Numbered from the stretch's first letter, positions 28,016 to 37,944 are shown. The stretch is DNA of 64,000 nt from JACVRW01 sp963808775 (GCA_963808775.1 CAWEGR010000003.1:186001-250000); one strand, 5' to 3'. A program made the numbers and translations. The notes: generated by a model from the letters alone, not told the origin.

Positions 28016-28494
28016 TCAGCCGCCGGCGCGCGCGTAGACCTCGTCGAGCAGCGCCTCGCTGTCGTCGAGCTCGAAGTTCTCCGCCAGGTAGGCGGCGGTC
28101 TCCTCGCGCGAGGAGCCGCTCAGCGCCATGTTGAGCGCGATCACGCGCGCGCCCTCGCTGCCCGCGGGCGACGCGGCCGCCGCGGGAGCGCGGCGGGAGC
28201 GGGCTCCGGCGCCGGATCCGCGGGGACGGGTTCCGGCTCGGGCTCCTCGACTCGCTCGGGGCGGAGGTCGCGCAGGCCGCGCAGGTCCTCGCGCAGCTCG
28301 CGGATCGCCGCGCGCACCTCGTCCGCGAGGGCCTCGAGCCGCGACTCGATCTCGTCGGCGCGCGCCCCCAGCCGGTCGGCGGTCTCCCCCACCCGGCGAA
28401 GCTGCGACTCGGTCTCGCGCTCAGCCGCTTCGAGGATTGCCCGCACCTTCTCCGCAGCGGCGGCCGCGCCTGACCCTGTCTCTCCCTCTGCCAC
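28016..28494 (-). CDS. Hypothetical coiled-coil protein with Pro/Glu linker and conserved C-terminal helix (frameshifted)
   Basis: About 159 residues. A coiled-coil N-terminal half (VRAILEAAERETESQLRRVG to EVRAAIRELREDLRGLRDL) is followed by a Pro/Glu linker (EEPEPEPVPADPAPEP). A short C-terminal helical motif ends the protein (VIALNMALSGSSREETAAYL, then LDDSEALLDEVYARAG). One missing base near 28190 separates linker and tail; the two frames fit together well. The start is GTG 28494 (VAEGETGSG). There are no membrane segments. The ALNMALSG-REET tail resembles a small protein-interaction module, but I recognise no named family. Confidence 0.6.
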
Positions 28495-28565
28495 CGGGGC
28501 GCACGATAACGAGATAGGCCCGCGCGACCCTTGCGGACGCAGCGCGGGCGCGAGAGACTCGCGCC

Positions 28566-31500
28566 ATGCGGGCGTCACGGTGCGTCCCCGGTCTCGCAGC
28601 AGCAGCCGCGCTGCTGGCTGCCTCAACGCCCGCCTGGGCGTCGCACGCCGGCCCCCTGAGGGGCCAGTGGCACCTCGACGAGAACCCCGCGGTCGCCGGC
28701 CAGAAGATGCTCGACAGCTCGGGGCACGGCCTCGATGGCGACCCCTACGAGACGATCCTGAGCGTCTCCGGCCGCTTCGGCCAGGGCGTCGAGATCCCGG
28801 ACGACCTCGAGATCACGGTGGGCGACGACGCGCTGCTCGAGCCGCAACGGGTGAGCCTGCTCGCGTGGGTGAAGGGATCCGCGCCGGGCGCCTTCCAGAC
28901 GATCATCGCCAAGGGCGGCGATGACTCCTGCACGGCGTCCTCGTACGCGCTCGACACCTCGTCGGCCGGCGGGATCGAGTTCTACGTCCGCGGCCCGGGG
29001 TCGAACGCGCGCTTCAGCACTCCGGCGGCCGCGCCCGGCGCGATCTGGGACGGCGCGTGGCACGCCGTCGCCGGCACCTACGACGGTCTCAGCGTGCGCC
29101 TCTACGTGGACGGCGTCCCGGTCGGGGGACCCCAGCCGGGGCCGCTCGCGATCGACTACGAGCGGCAGTTCGGCGACCTGACGCTGGGCGACTACCCGAC
29201 GCCCGACTGCACATCGCTCGGCTACGGCGAGTCGCTCGACGAGGTGCGGATCTACGACCGCGCGCTGAGCGCCACCGAGATCGCCCGCCTGCAGACGAGC
29301 GCCGGCAACGACCCACCGGTGCTGGTGCCGGACGGCCCCGGAGGCGGCGGCGGTGGCGCGGGTGGGACCCGCGCGCCGCTCACGGCCAATTTCGCGATCG
29401 GCCGCTCGCAGACCGTGCGGCGCGGCATCAGGCTGAACGCGCTCGGCTCGCGCACGGACTCGGCGCTGTCGATCCTCAAGTACCGCTGGGATCTCACGGG
29501 TGATGGCCGCTACGAGATCGAGTGCGGCGGCGAGGCGCCGGCCGTGTCGCTCCCGGTCCGGCGCCTGAGCCAGCAGGCGAAGCTCGAGGTGGTGGACAGC
29601 GCGGGCCGCGCCGACACGGTCGCGAAGCCGCTCGCGATCTCGCGCAATCAGGTCACCCGCTCGAGGCCCGGCGTGTATGCCTGCGAGCAGCCGCTCGGCG
29701 GCCAGCAGGGCGACACGCCCGGCTGCGTCAAGACGTTCGCGTTCGGCATCGTGGACGTGAACAGCCGCGGGGCGGCCGACCAGTGCTTCCAGATCGAGGC
29801 GCGCGTGCGGGACGTGTTCATCCGCGACGGACAGGGCGCCGCCAGTGGCGGCGGTGACCAGATCTTCCGGCCGCTGCGCGACTTCATGGACTACAAGGCG
29901 ACCATCGAGGGCCCGGTCGCGCTGAACGGGCTGCCGGTCCCCGTGCCACGCGACGTCAAGACGGAGTACGACAGCGGCAAGGAGACGATCTCGCTGGGGT
30001 CCAAGCCGATCCTGCTGCCGCGGCCCGGCGGCGGAACGTTCAAGGTCGCCGACATCCCGCTCGACCTGAAGATCGAGCCGAAGAAGACACGCGACTACCC
30101 GGGCGGCGTCTTCACCCTGGTCTCCAAGAAGATCGAGGGCGACCTGAAGGGCTGGGGCGGGCTCCCGAGGGGCGGCGCGGTCGAGCTGCTGCTGATCAAC
30201 AAGGCCAGCATCGCGAAGGTCGCGCTCAAGCTGCCGAACGTCTTCACGCTCGCCAACCGCCGCGCGGTCGAGGGCTGGGCCGCCGCCCGTGCCTCGAACA
30301 CGGACGGGTTCAAGTTCGACGGCATGAAGCTCGGACCGGTCGACGCCTTCCTCGGCCCGGTGATCGTCTCGAACCTGCAGTTCCAGTACAGCCGCAGCAG
30401 CGAGGTCTGGAGCGGCGGCGCGGACATCCAGCTGCTCCCAGCGGGCGTGACGATCCGCGCGGCACCGCCGCCTCCCGACTACGGCTTCGGGCTGCGCCGC
30501 GGGGCCTTCGACCACGCGGGCGGCGGCGTGCGCTTCGACGTGCCGCCACGCCCGCAGCTCTTCCCGGGCGTGGGGCTCGTCGAGATCGGCGGAGCGATCG
30601 GGATCAACCCGCTGCGCTTCACGGGCCGGCTGGCCATCGACGCCGGCGGGATCGTGACGATCGACAGCAGCGCGTTCATGGCCTTCGCATCGCCCGAGAA
30701 CCCCTACGACTTCCCGGCCGAGTACGCGCCACCGGGGCTCGAGTTCCTCGGCGGCCGGCGGCTCGACTCCTACGCGTTCGCCCTCGGGGGCACGGCCGGC
30801 CTGACCGTGCCGAAGCTCGGGAGCGTGCCGCTCCTGAACTCCTATGTCTTCTACCAGTACCCCGACTACCTGGAGCTGGCCGGCAAGTTCGAGTTCGCGC
30901 CCTTCGGCGACAAGTTCAAGATCAAGGGCGAGGTCGGCGGCTTCGTCGAGGCGCTCTCGCAGCTCTTCAACCTGGAGGGCCAGGTCGAGGCCTGCGTCGA
31001 CATCGACATCTTCGACGCCTGCCTGGGGGTCGGCGCCGTGGTGTCGAGCAAGGGCATCGCGTTCTGCACGATCGTCCCCGTGCCACTGTCTCCGCTCGGA
31101 CCCACGGTGCCCGTTCCCGCCGGACTCGGCTACCACTGGGGGCAGGGCTTCCCGCCGGACATCATGGTCTTCTCCTGCGACCGCGAGCCCTATCGCCAGG
31201 CGCGGCCGAGCGCGTCGCAGGCGGGCGCCCGCTCCTTCACGATCGCTCCCGGCGCACCCTCCGCGAAGCTCCGGATCGCCGGCCAGGGGGCTCCGCCGAA
31301 GGTCGTCGTCACCGGCCCGAAGGGCGAGCGCTACGCCCTTCCGTATGTGGACGCGGCGTCCGCCAATCCGAACGCGCTGGGGCTGTCGATCAGCGAAACG
31401 GCCACGCTGGAGGTCTTCCTGAAGTCGCCGTCCCCGGGCCGCTGGACGGTGACTCCGCAGGACGGCTCCGCGCCGATCGCGGGCGTGTCCGTGGCGCGCG

Positions 31501-32063
31501 GCCTCGCCGAGGCGCGGGTGCGCGGCCGGGTCCGCGGCCGCGGCAGGACGCGCACCTTGACCTACAGCGCCCGGGCGGCGCGCGGCCAGCGCATCAGGTT
31601 CGTCGAGCGCGGGGCGCGGACGCTCGCGACGATCGGCCGCGCGACCGGAGCGAAGGGGCGCATCCGCTTCCGGCCCGCGGCGGGCAGGCGCGGCCGGCGC
31701 TCGATCGTCGCTCTCGTGGATCGTGGCGGCGTCACGACGCAGGTCATCCGGGTCGCGACCTACGCCGCGCCCTCCGACGCCCGGCCCGCGCGGCCGCGCG
31801 GGCTGCGCGTGAGGCGGCGCGGGACGCGGCTCGTGGCGCGCTGGCGCAGGGTGGCCGGGGCGTCGGGCTACGCAGTGACCGTGACCGCGCGAGCGGCGCC
31901 GCCCGTCATGCGCGTGACGCGCCGTCCGCGGCTGCGCCTCGGCGGCCTGAGCGCGCGCTCGCCCGTGACGGTGCGAGTGGCCGCGATGGTCGGTGGGGAA
32001 CCGGCCCGGCCCCGCCGCCCGCAGGCGTGTGGGACGCCGCTGAGCGGACGGCTCAGTTCTTGA
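28566..32063 (+). CDS. Large secreted LamG-domain protein
   Basis: A 1165-residue exported protein. A signal peptide (about 1-26, ends TPAWAS) is followed by a LamG/concanavalin-type jelly roll (about 30-245, GLDGDPY, SLDEVRIYDRALSATEIARL) and a Gly-rich linker (GPGGGGGGAGG). A PKD-like region (about 275-365, KYRWDLTGDGRYEIECGG) comes next. About 500 residues of beta-rich sequence follow that I cannot assign. Two Arg-rich beta-sandwich segments end the protein, the last fibronectin-III-like (ARWRRVAGASGYAVTVTA). No catalytic residues are obvious; carbohydrate or surface binding is the likely role. Its last 11 bases overlap the 3' end of the convergent cupredoxin gene. Confidence 0.82.
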   Translation: MRASRCVPGLAAAAALLAASTPAWASHAGPLRGQWHLDENPAVAGQKMLDSSGHGLDGDPYETILSVSGRFGQGVEIPDDLEITVGDDALLEPQRVSLLAWVKGSAPGAFQTIIAKGGDDSCTASSYALDTSSAGGIEFYVRGPGSNARFSTPAAAPGAIWDGAWHAVAGTYDGLSVRLYVDGVPVGGPQPGPLAIDYERQFGDLTLGDYPTPDCTSLGYGESLDEVRIYDRALSATEIARLQTSAGNDPPVLVPDGPGGGGGGAGGTRAPLTANFAIGRSQTVRRGIRLNALGSRTDSALSILKYRWDLTGDGRYEIECGGEAPAVSLPVRRLSQQAKLEVVDSAGRADTVAKPLAISRNQVTRSRPGVYACEQPLGGQQGDTPGCVKTFAFGIVDVNSRGAADQCFQIEARVRDVFIRDGQGAASGGGDQIFRPLRDFMDYKATIEGPVALNGLPVPVPRDVKTEYDSGKETISLGSKPILLPRPGGGTFKVADIPLDLKIEPKKTRDYPGGVFTLVSKKIEGDLKGWGGLPRGGAVELLLINKASIAKVALKLPNVFTLANRRAVEGWAAARASNTDGFKFDGMKLGPVDAFLGPVIVSNLQFQYSRSSEVWSGGADIQLLPAGVTIRAAPPPPDYGFGLRRGAFDHAGGGVRFDVPPRPQLFPGVGLVEIGGAIGINPLRFTGRLAIDAGGIVTIDSSAFMAFASPENPYDFPAEYAPPGLEFLGGRRLDSYAFALGGTAGLTVPKLGSVPLLNSYVFYQYPDYLELAGKFEFAPFGDKFKIKGEVGGFVEALSQLFNLEGQVEACVDIDIFDACLGVGAVVSSKGIAFCTIVPVPLSPLGPTVPVPAGLGYHWGQGFPPDIMVFSCDREPYRQARPSASQAGARSFTIAPGAPSAKLRIAGQGAPPKVVVTGPKGERYALPYVDAASANPNALGLSISETATLEVFLKSPSPGRWTVTPQDGSAPIAGVSVARGLAEARVRGRVRGRGRTRTLTYSARAARGQRIRFVERGARTLATIGRATGAKGRIRFRPAAGRRGRRSIVALVDRGGVTTQVIRVATYAAPSDARPARPRGLRVRRRGTRLVARWRRVAGASGYAVTVTARAAPPVMRVTRRPRLRLGGLSARSPVTVRVAAMVGGEPARPRRPQACGTPLSGRLSS

Positions 32064-33623
32064 CGCGGAAGGCCCCGCGCATGAACGGGTGGATGCGGCA
32101 GAAGTACGTGTAGGTGCCCGGATCGAGGTCGTCCGGCGTGCGCCACTCGAGCGCGCCGGTGGTCGGCGGCACCGCTGAGCCCAGCGTGCCCGACTCGAAC
32201 TGCACGTCCCCGTCGGCGATCGGGTAGGCGATGCCCGTGGCGCGGTTGCAGGGCGCCTTGCAGGAGGTGATCGAGTGGTAGATCGCCTTGGCGTTGTCGA
32301 CCGTGTTGCGGAAGTTGAGCGACTGGCCCGGGCGCGATCACGGGCGGCCGCCCCGCCGCGCCCGACAGCGACAGGTCGCCGAGCTGGTACTTGAAGTCGA
32401 CCATGTCGACGTTGCCCGGGTTCAGGCGTGCCGTCCGGCAGTGAACGCGGATCGGGCATGCCCGTCGACTCGCCGCCGTGGTTGTCGTTCTCCGGCAGGT
32501 GGCCGTGCGTAGGCGGTCCCGGGAAGCTGACGCGCCGCTTGAACGGGTCGACTCCGGGCCCGGTCTCGGCCATGTAGGCGACCATGATCCCCATCGACTC
32601 CCACCACGACGCGCGCCTGGTGTCGTAGGTCGCGGTCGTGGAGAGCACGTCGCCGGGGCGCACGCGGACGCGCCAGCCGGGCCGCGTCGAGGTCATCGCC
32701 ACGTCCCACGAGACCGCGCCGGCGGGCTCGAAGTACTTCGCCCGCGAGCGCGCGATGTGGACCCGGCCGTCCTCGACCACGGGCGCGCGCTTCCGGCAGA
32801 CGCGCCGGGCCGCCGCCGTGGCGCGCCGCCCGCAGCGGGCGCGCCGGACGCGCGTGCCGGGGCGCTTGACCCAGAGGTCCGTGTGGAGGCCCCCGGGATG
32901 CAGGTGGCCCGCCGTGTGCACGAGCACGCCCGGCCGGTCGACCACCCAGCGGTTCTGTGCGGGCCCGGAGCCGTAGGGGTCCTGCGCGTCGTCCGGATAG
33001 GTGAAGCGGCCGCCACTGCCGGAGCCCTTCTTCACGTTGAAGACGGGATACGTCTCGCCGTTCTCGACGTCCATCCAGACCGGACGCACCGGCTTCATGC
33101 CCCGCGCCGCGCGTGAGCCCTTCGGGACGATGTCGATCTCGAGCTGCATGTAGACCTTCGTCGGCACGGGCGTGAGGTTGTGGATCATGTGGTTCAGGAG
33201 CCACCTGTCACTCGTCCGGTGGACGTACCCGTAGCCCTTCGGGAACTTCACGATCGTCTTCTCCTCGCCCGCCGCCACGAACAGCTCGGGGAGACCCGAC
33301 GTGAGGTTCTGCTGAGACATGTTGATCCAGACGCCGTGATGGAGATGGATCACGTCGACCCCGGGGACCTTCCCGTTCAGGTACACGAGGTCGGGACGCA
33401 TGCGCGTGATGTAGCCGTCGAACTGCGGCCGGTCCGTGATCAGCTGATTGGAGATCTCGTTCTGACCGGGCTTGATGTCGAACGGCCCGACCCGGTAGAT
33501 CATCCGCTTCGCGCCGTTCGCGGCGTCCTTGACCGAGACGAGCTCGGCCGAGGCGCTTGGCGCGGCCACGAGGACGGCGAGCGCGGCCAGCAGAGTGAGT
33601 AGGGGGCGCGCGGCGCGCGTCAT
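32053..33623 (-). CDS. Secreted His-rich protein with C-terminal cupredoxin domain (frameshifted)
   Basis: About 523 residues. A signal peptide (TLLAALAVLVAAPSASAE) is followed by an N-terminal domain of about 360 residues with clustered histidines (VIHLHHGVWINMS, RWLLNHMIHNLTP, HTAGHLHPGGLHTDLW). I recognise no named family for that domain. The C-terminal 100 residues form a cupredoxin with the type-1 copper motif TYFCRIHPFMRG (Cys, His, Met). Frame breaks near 32440 and 32332 separate MPDPR, the VDFKYQLGDLSLSG strand and NFRNTVDNAKAIYHSI. The His clusters recall type-2 copper sites, so an extracytoplasmic copper protein or oxidase is plausible. Confidence 0.72.
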
Positions 33624-33638
33624 TGCGGACACTCTAGA

Positions 33639-35331
33639 TCAGCGGGTTCGCAGAGCTGAGGCGAGAGCCTCGTCCGCGCTCGCGACGTCCTCGGACGCCG
33701 CGGCGTAGGCAGCCTCGTCCCCGGACCTGGCCGCAGTCGCCAGGTCGTCGTAGGCGGCCGCGACGTCGTCGAGGGCGCCGCCGAGGGCCTCGTCGCTCAC
33801 GTCGCCTGCCGCCGCGCGGTGAGCGCCGGCGAGGCCCTCCGCCGCCGCGACCTGCTCCTGCGGGGTCTCGGCGAGGGCGAGCTCGTCGCGCAGCCGGACC
33901 CGCTCGACGTCGAGGGTGGCCACGGCCCGAGCGTCGGCGCGCGGCGCGGACGGCTGCGGCGCCGGCGCGGGATCGGATCCCGGGCTCGCGAGCAGCGCGC
34001 CGAACGCGGCGGCCACGATCACGATCGCGATCAGCGGCAGCCACGGCCGCAAGCGCTGCGCGAGCGGGGGCTTCGCGGGCGCGGCGGCCACGGGCACGAG
34101 CGGCTGCGTGGGGGCGCTCGACTCGGCGAATTCGGGCGGCGGGGCGGCGGTCTCGCCCTCCGGCAGGAGCCAGGCCTCGAGCATCGGCGCGGGGGCCTGT
34201 GATGGCGGGTCCGCGGCGGGCGGCGGCTCGGGGGCCGCGACCTCGGGCTCAGGTTCCGGCTCCGGCCAGGATCTCGGGCTCCGGCTCCGCGCAGGATCTC
34301 GGGCTCGGGCTCCGCCAGGATCTCGGGCTCAGGCTCCGCCAGGACCTCGGGCTCGGCTCCGCCAGGATCTCGGGCTCGGGCTCCGCCAGGATCTCGGGCT
34401 CCGGCTCCGCCAGCACCTCGGGCTCAGGCTCTGGCTCCGGCTCGATCTCGGGCTCCGCCGGCAGCACGGGCGGCGCCGCGACGCCGCCCCCCAGCGCGAG
34501 GGCCGCGCGCGCCTGCTCGATCAGCTCGCCGGCGCTCGCGGGGCGCTCCGAGGGATCCTTGGCCATCCCGCGGGCGACCACGTCGTCGAGATCGGTGCCG
34601 AGCGCCTCGACCCGCTCGCTCGGCGCCGGCGGCGGATCCGAGAAGTGGGCGCTGTGGATGAGCATCGGGTCGCTGTGCGGATACGGCTCCTGGCCGGTGA
34701 GCGCGTGGACGAGCACGCCTGTGAGGGAGTACACGTTGCTCGCGGGCGTCGGCTGCTCTCCGCGGAGCGCCTCCGGCGACTCGTACGCCACGTGCGGCGC
34801 CCTGCGCACGACATCGCCCCAGCCGGCCTGCCGGACGAGCATGAACAGGCCGAAGAGGTCGAGCTGCAGCGCGCCGTCGGGCAGCAGGAGACTGTCGGCG
34901 CCGAGCGTCTGGTGAACGAGTCCACGCCCGTGCGCGGCGTCGAGCCCCGCGGCGGCGGCCGTCAGCAGCTCGAGCACGGTTCGCGGATCGAGCGGCCCCG
35001 TGCCGAGCAGGCCGGCGAGCGTCGCCGAGGGCCGCTTGTCCGTCACGACGAACAGTCGGCCGTTGTCCTCCCCCACCTCCCTCACCGGGAGCAGGGCTGG
35101 GTGGGAGAGCTCCGCGCGCAGACCGGCGAGGCGGCGGAAGCGGGCGCGGACGCGCCGCTGCGACACGGGCGCGGCGGCAACCTGCACCGACGCGTGCTCG
35201 CCTCCCGGACCCTCGCCCTCGAACAGCAGGCTGCCGCCCTCCGCGTGACCGGGCTCGCCGAGCAGGCGGTAGGGGCCGACGCTCCGCTCGATGACGGTGT
35301 CGACCGGTGCGAGTTGGTCGTAGAAGCTCAT
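33639..35331 (-). CDS. Membrane-anchored Ser/Thr pseudokinase with EP-rich linker (frameshifts in repeats)
   Basis: About 565 residues. The kinase-like N-terminal domain begins MSFYDQLAPVDTVIERSVG. The HRDxKxxN catalytic loop reads LVHQTLGADSLLL, with catalytic Asp, Lys and Asn all absent. DFG is DLFGLF, and no VAIK lysine is seen, so it is a pseudokinase. The C-lobe is recognisable (YESPEALRGE, DLDDVVARGMAKDPSERPAS). A seven-copy Glu-Pro repeat linker follows (34266-34433), then one TM helix (WLPLIAIVIVAAAFGALLA) and an Ala-rich helical extracytoplasmic tail. Three length changes in the repeats (near 34350, 34300 and 34262) break the frame. ATG 35331 overlaps the upstream gene's stop. Confidence 0.7.
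34266..34433. repeat. 24-bp tandem repeat (7 copies) encoding AEPEPEIL
   Basis: Seven head-to-tail copies of a 24-base unit (CCAGGATCTCGGGCTCCGGC core on the plus strand) lie inside the pseudokinase gene. Copies are 24 bases except 34290-34314 (25) and 34339-34361 (23). These two changes shift and then restore the minus-strand frame. The encoded linker is an extended Glu-Pro rod. Confidence 0.85.
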
Positions 35332-35886
35332 CCCGAATCGTCGAAGCTCTGGCCCTCTTCCTCGCGGCTGCTGCTGCTCCCTCTGCTGCTGCTCGCGCTC
35401 ACGGCGGCGCTGCTCGCGCTCGCGCTGCTCGCGCTCGCGACGTATCCGCTCCGCCTCGCGCTGCTCGGCGAGCCGCTGCTGCTCCTCGAGGCGGCGCTGC
35501 TCCGCCGCCCGCTCCCGGCGGCGCTCCCTGCGCTCCGCGCGTGCGGCCTCCTCGGCGAGCCGCTGCTGCTCGGCGAGCGCGAGCGCCGCGGCCTCGTCGG
35601 CGGCGTCCTGCTCGGCCTGCTTCTGCTTCTTCTTCTCCTGCGTCGCCGCCGGCTTGGGCTCCTGCTCCTCGACGACCTCCTCGGCGGCGGCGAGCGCGGG
35701 CAGCGCGGTGGCCTCGCGCAGCGCCGCGGGCTTGGCCGCCACGGTCACCGGACGGGGCTCGGATCCCTCGTCTGCCGCCACGCGAACGGCTCCGAATGCG
35801 CCCAGGAAGGCGACCACCGCGGCAAGCGCGAGGAGGGGCGGACCGACTGGACCACCGGGGCCTGGGCGAAGCTTGAGCCAGTTCAT
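35328..35886 (-). CDS. Membrane-anchored coiled-coil protein preceding the pseudokinase (frameshifted)
   Basis: About 185 residues. One N-terminal TM helix (PLLALAAVVAFLGAFGAV) is followed by a short extracytoplasmic or linker segment. A highly charged coiled coil comes next (AEQQRLAEEAARAERRERRR and REREQQQREQQQ), TolA-like in composition. As written the frame runs into the pseudokinase. Removing one C near 35376 gives QQQREEEGQSFDDSG and a stop at 35328-35330, overlapping the kinase ATG (ATGA), the junction style used throughout this window. I therefore treat it as a separate, translationally coupled gene; a genuine fusion is the alternative. Confidence 0.62.
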
Positions 35887-35943
35887 CTGCGAAAACGCCG
35901 GAACGAGGGCACTACCAGAGGTAGCACACCTTTGTGAAGCCTG

Positions 35944-37944
35944 TCAGAGGTTCGCCTCGGCCTCGTCGAGCTCGTGGCGCAGCAGCTTGATCTCGTCGCG
36001 CAGCTTTGCGGCGTACTCGAAGCGCAGATCGTCGGCCGCGGCGAGCATCTCCTCCTCGAGCTCGACGATCGTCCTGCGGATCTCCTCGGCCGACATCCCC
36101 TCCGTGTCGTGCTTGCGCCGCGCCCTGCGCGACGGGACCTTCGACTCCATCATCAGGAAGTCGGTGATGTCGGAGATGCCCTTCTGAATCGTGGCGGGCG
36201 TGATGCCGTGCTCCTCGTTGTATGCCACCTGGATCGCGCGCCGCCGGCCGGTCTCCTCGATGGCGCTGCGCATGGCGGCCGTCTCGCGGTCGGCGTACAT
36301 GATCACGGTGCCGCGGATGTTGCGCGCCGCCCGTCCGATCGTCTGGATCAGCGAGGTCTCACCGCGCAGGAAGCCCTCCTTGTCCGCGTCGAGGATCGCC
36401 ACGAGCGAGACCTCCGGGAGGTCGAGGCCCTCGCGCAGGAGGTTGACCCCGACGAGGATGTCGAACTCCCCGAGGCGCAGCTCGCGGATGATCTGGATCC
36501 GCTCGAGCGTGTCGATCTCCGAGTGCAGATAGCGCACCCGGAAGCCGTACTCGAGCAGGTAGTCCGTGAGGTCCTCCGCCATCTTCTTGGTCAGCGTGGT
36601 GACGAGCGTGCGCTCCTCCGTCTCGACGCGCTTGCGGATCTCCTCCATCAGGTCGTCGATCTGGTTCTTCGTCTCGCGCACGTCCACCTGCGGGTCGACG
36701 ACCCCGGTCGGGCGGACGATCTGCTCGGCGATGCGCGACGAGTGGTTGCGCTCGAAATCACCCGGCGTGGCCGAGACGAACACGATCTGCGGCGTGTGCT
36801 CGAGGAACTCGTCGAAGGTCTGCGGGCGGTTGTCGAGCGCGCTCGGGAGACGGAACCCATAGTCCACGAGCGTGTTCTTGCGGGAGCGGTCGCCCTCGAA
36901 CATCCCGCCGATCTGCGGAACGGTCTGGTGGGACTCGTCGATGAAGCAGACGAAGTCGTCCGGGAAGAAGTCGAGCAGGCAGTAGGGCCGCTCCCCCGGC
37001 TGGCGCTCGTCGAGGAAGCGCGAGTAGTTCTCGATGCCGTTGCAGTAGCCGAGCTCGCGCATCATCTCCATGTCGAACTGCGTGCGCTGGCGCAGCCGAT
37101 GCGACTCGAGCAGCTTGCCCTGCTCCTCGAGCTCCTTCGTGCGCGTCTCGAGCTCGTCGCGGATCAGGCCGACCGTGCGCTCCATCGTCGGGCGGTCGGT
37201 CGCGTAATGGGTGGCCGGCCAGACCCCCACGTGCTCGAGCTCCTGGATGATCTCGCCCGTGAGCGGGTCGAAGTGCTGGATCTGCTCGATCTCGTCGCCG
37301 AAGAAGACCGCGCGGTAGGCCGACTCCGCGTAGGCGGGGAACACCTCGAGCGTCTCGCCGCGGACCCGGAACGAGCCGCGGCCGAGCGCGGAGTCGTTGC
37401 GCGTATACATGTTGTCGACGAGCTTGCGCAGGATCTCGTCGCGGTCGACCATCTCGCCGCGCTTCAGCAGCGTGACCTGCGAGTTGTACTTCTGCGGCGA
37501 GCCGAGGCCGTAGATGCAGGACACGCTCGCGACGACGATCACGTCGCGGCGGGCGAACAGCGCGCTCGTGGCGGAGTGCCGCAGCCGGTCGATCTCCTCG
37601 TTGATCGAGGAGTCCTTCTCGATGTAGAGGTCCTGCGCCGGGACGTACGCCTCGGGCTGGTAGTAGTCGTAGTACGAGACGAAGTACTCGACCGAGTTGT
37701 CGGGGAAGAACTCGCGGAACTCGTTGCAGAGCTGCGCCGCCAGCGTCTTGTTGTGCGCGATCACGAGCGCGGGGCGCTGGACCTTCTCGATCGCGAACGC
37801 CATCGTGGCCGTCTTGCCCGAGCCGGTCACCCCGAGCAGCGTCTGGAAGCGGTCGCCCTCCTCGACCCCCTCCGCCAGCGTCGCGAGCGCCTGCGGCTGG
37901 TCTGCGACTGGGCGGTAGGCGGCGTTGACGCGGAACTCGGGCAC
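35944..37944 (-). CDS. uvrB: UvrABC excinuclease subunit B
   Basis: A 666-residue helicase-like repair protein. Features are Walker A GVTGSGKTATMAF, the beta-hairpin region YYDYYQPEAYVP, SVSCIYGLGSP and DEAD-box-like CFIDESHQTVPQIGGM. Helicase motif V/VI GVNLLREGLDLPEVSL and QTIGRAARNIRGT follow, with a C-terminal UVR domain (AADDLRFEYAAKLRDEI) for UvrC contact. GTG 37944 gives the usual family length; an in-frame extension to 37998 is less likely. UvrB verifies damage after UvrA and positions UvrC cuts. It is complete with no frameshift. Confidence 0.96.
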   Translation of the reverse strand: MPEFRVNAAYRPVADQPQALATLAEGVEEGDRFQTLLGVTGSGKTATMAFAIEKVQRPALVIAHNKTLAAQLCNEFREFFPDNSVEYFVSYYDYYQPEAYVPAQDLYIEKDSSINEEIDRLRHSATSALFARRDVIVVASVSCIYGLGSPQKYNSQVTLLKRGEMVDRDEILRKLVDNMYTRNDSALGRGSFRVRGETLEVFPAYAESAYRAVFFGDEIEQIQHFDPLTGEIIQELEHVGVWPATHYATDRPTMERTVGLIRDELETRTKELEEQGKLLESHRLRQRTQFDMEMMRELGYCNGIENYSRFLDERQPGERPYCLLDFFPDDFVCFIDESHQTVPQIGGMFEGDRSRKNTLVDYGFRLPSALDNRPQTFDEFLEHTPQIVFVSATPGDFERNHSSRIAEQIVRPTGVVDPQVDVRETKNQIDDLMEEIRKRVETEERTLVTTLTKKMAEDLTDYLLEYGFRVRYLHSEIDTLERIQIIRELRLGEFDILVGVNLLREGLDLPEVSLVAILDADKEGFLRGETSLIQTIGRAARNIRGTVIMYADRETAAMRSAIEETGRRRAIQVAYNEEHGITPATIQKGISDITDFLMMESKVPSRRARRKHDTEGMSAEEIRRTIVELEEEMLAAADDLRFEYAAKLRDEIKLLRHELDEAEANL

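Noticed and set aside
28623..33632. Very long minus-strand open frame (over 1600 codons) across the LamG gene
   Set aside because: It is antisense to the LamG gene, which has a signal peptide and real domains. The long frame is a GC-rich shadow, made of His/Arg/Asp-rich text; only its first part is the real cupredoxin gene.
34266..34433. Regular short repeats that could look like a CRISPR array
   Set aside because: Units are contiguous 24-mers with no unique spacers and encode an in-frame Glu-Pro linker; no cas genes are present.
35328..35886. Single fused coiled-coil plus pseudokinase protein
   Set aside because: The alternative frame gives a natural end (QQQREEEGQSFDDSG) whose stop overlaps the kinase ATG, matching all other junctions, so two genes are more likely.
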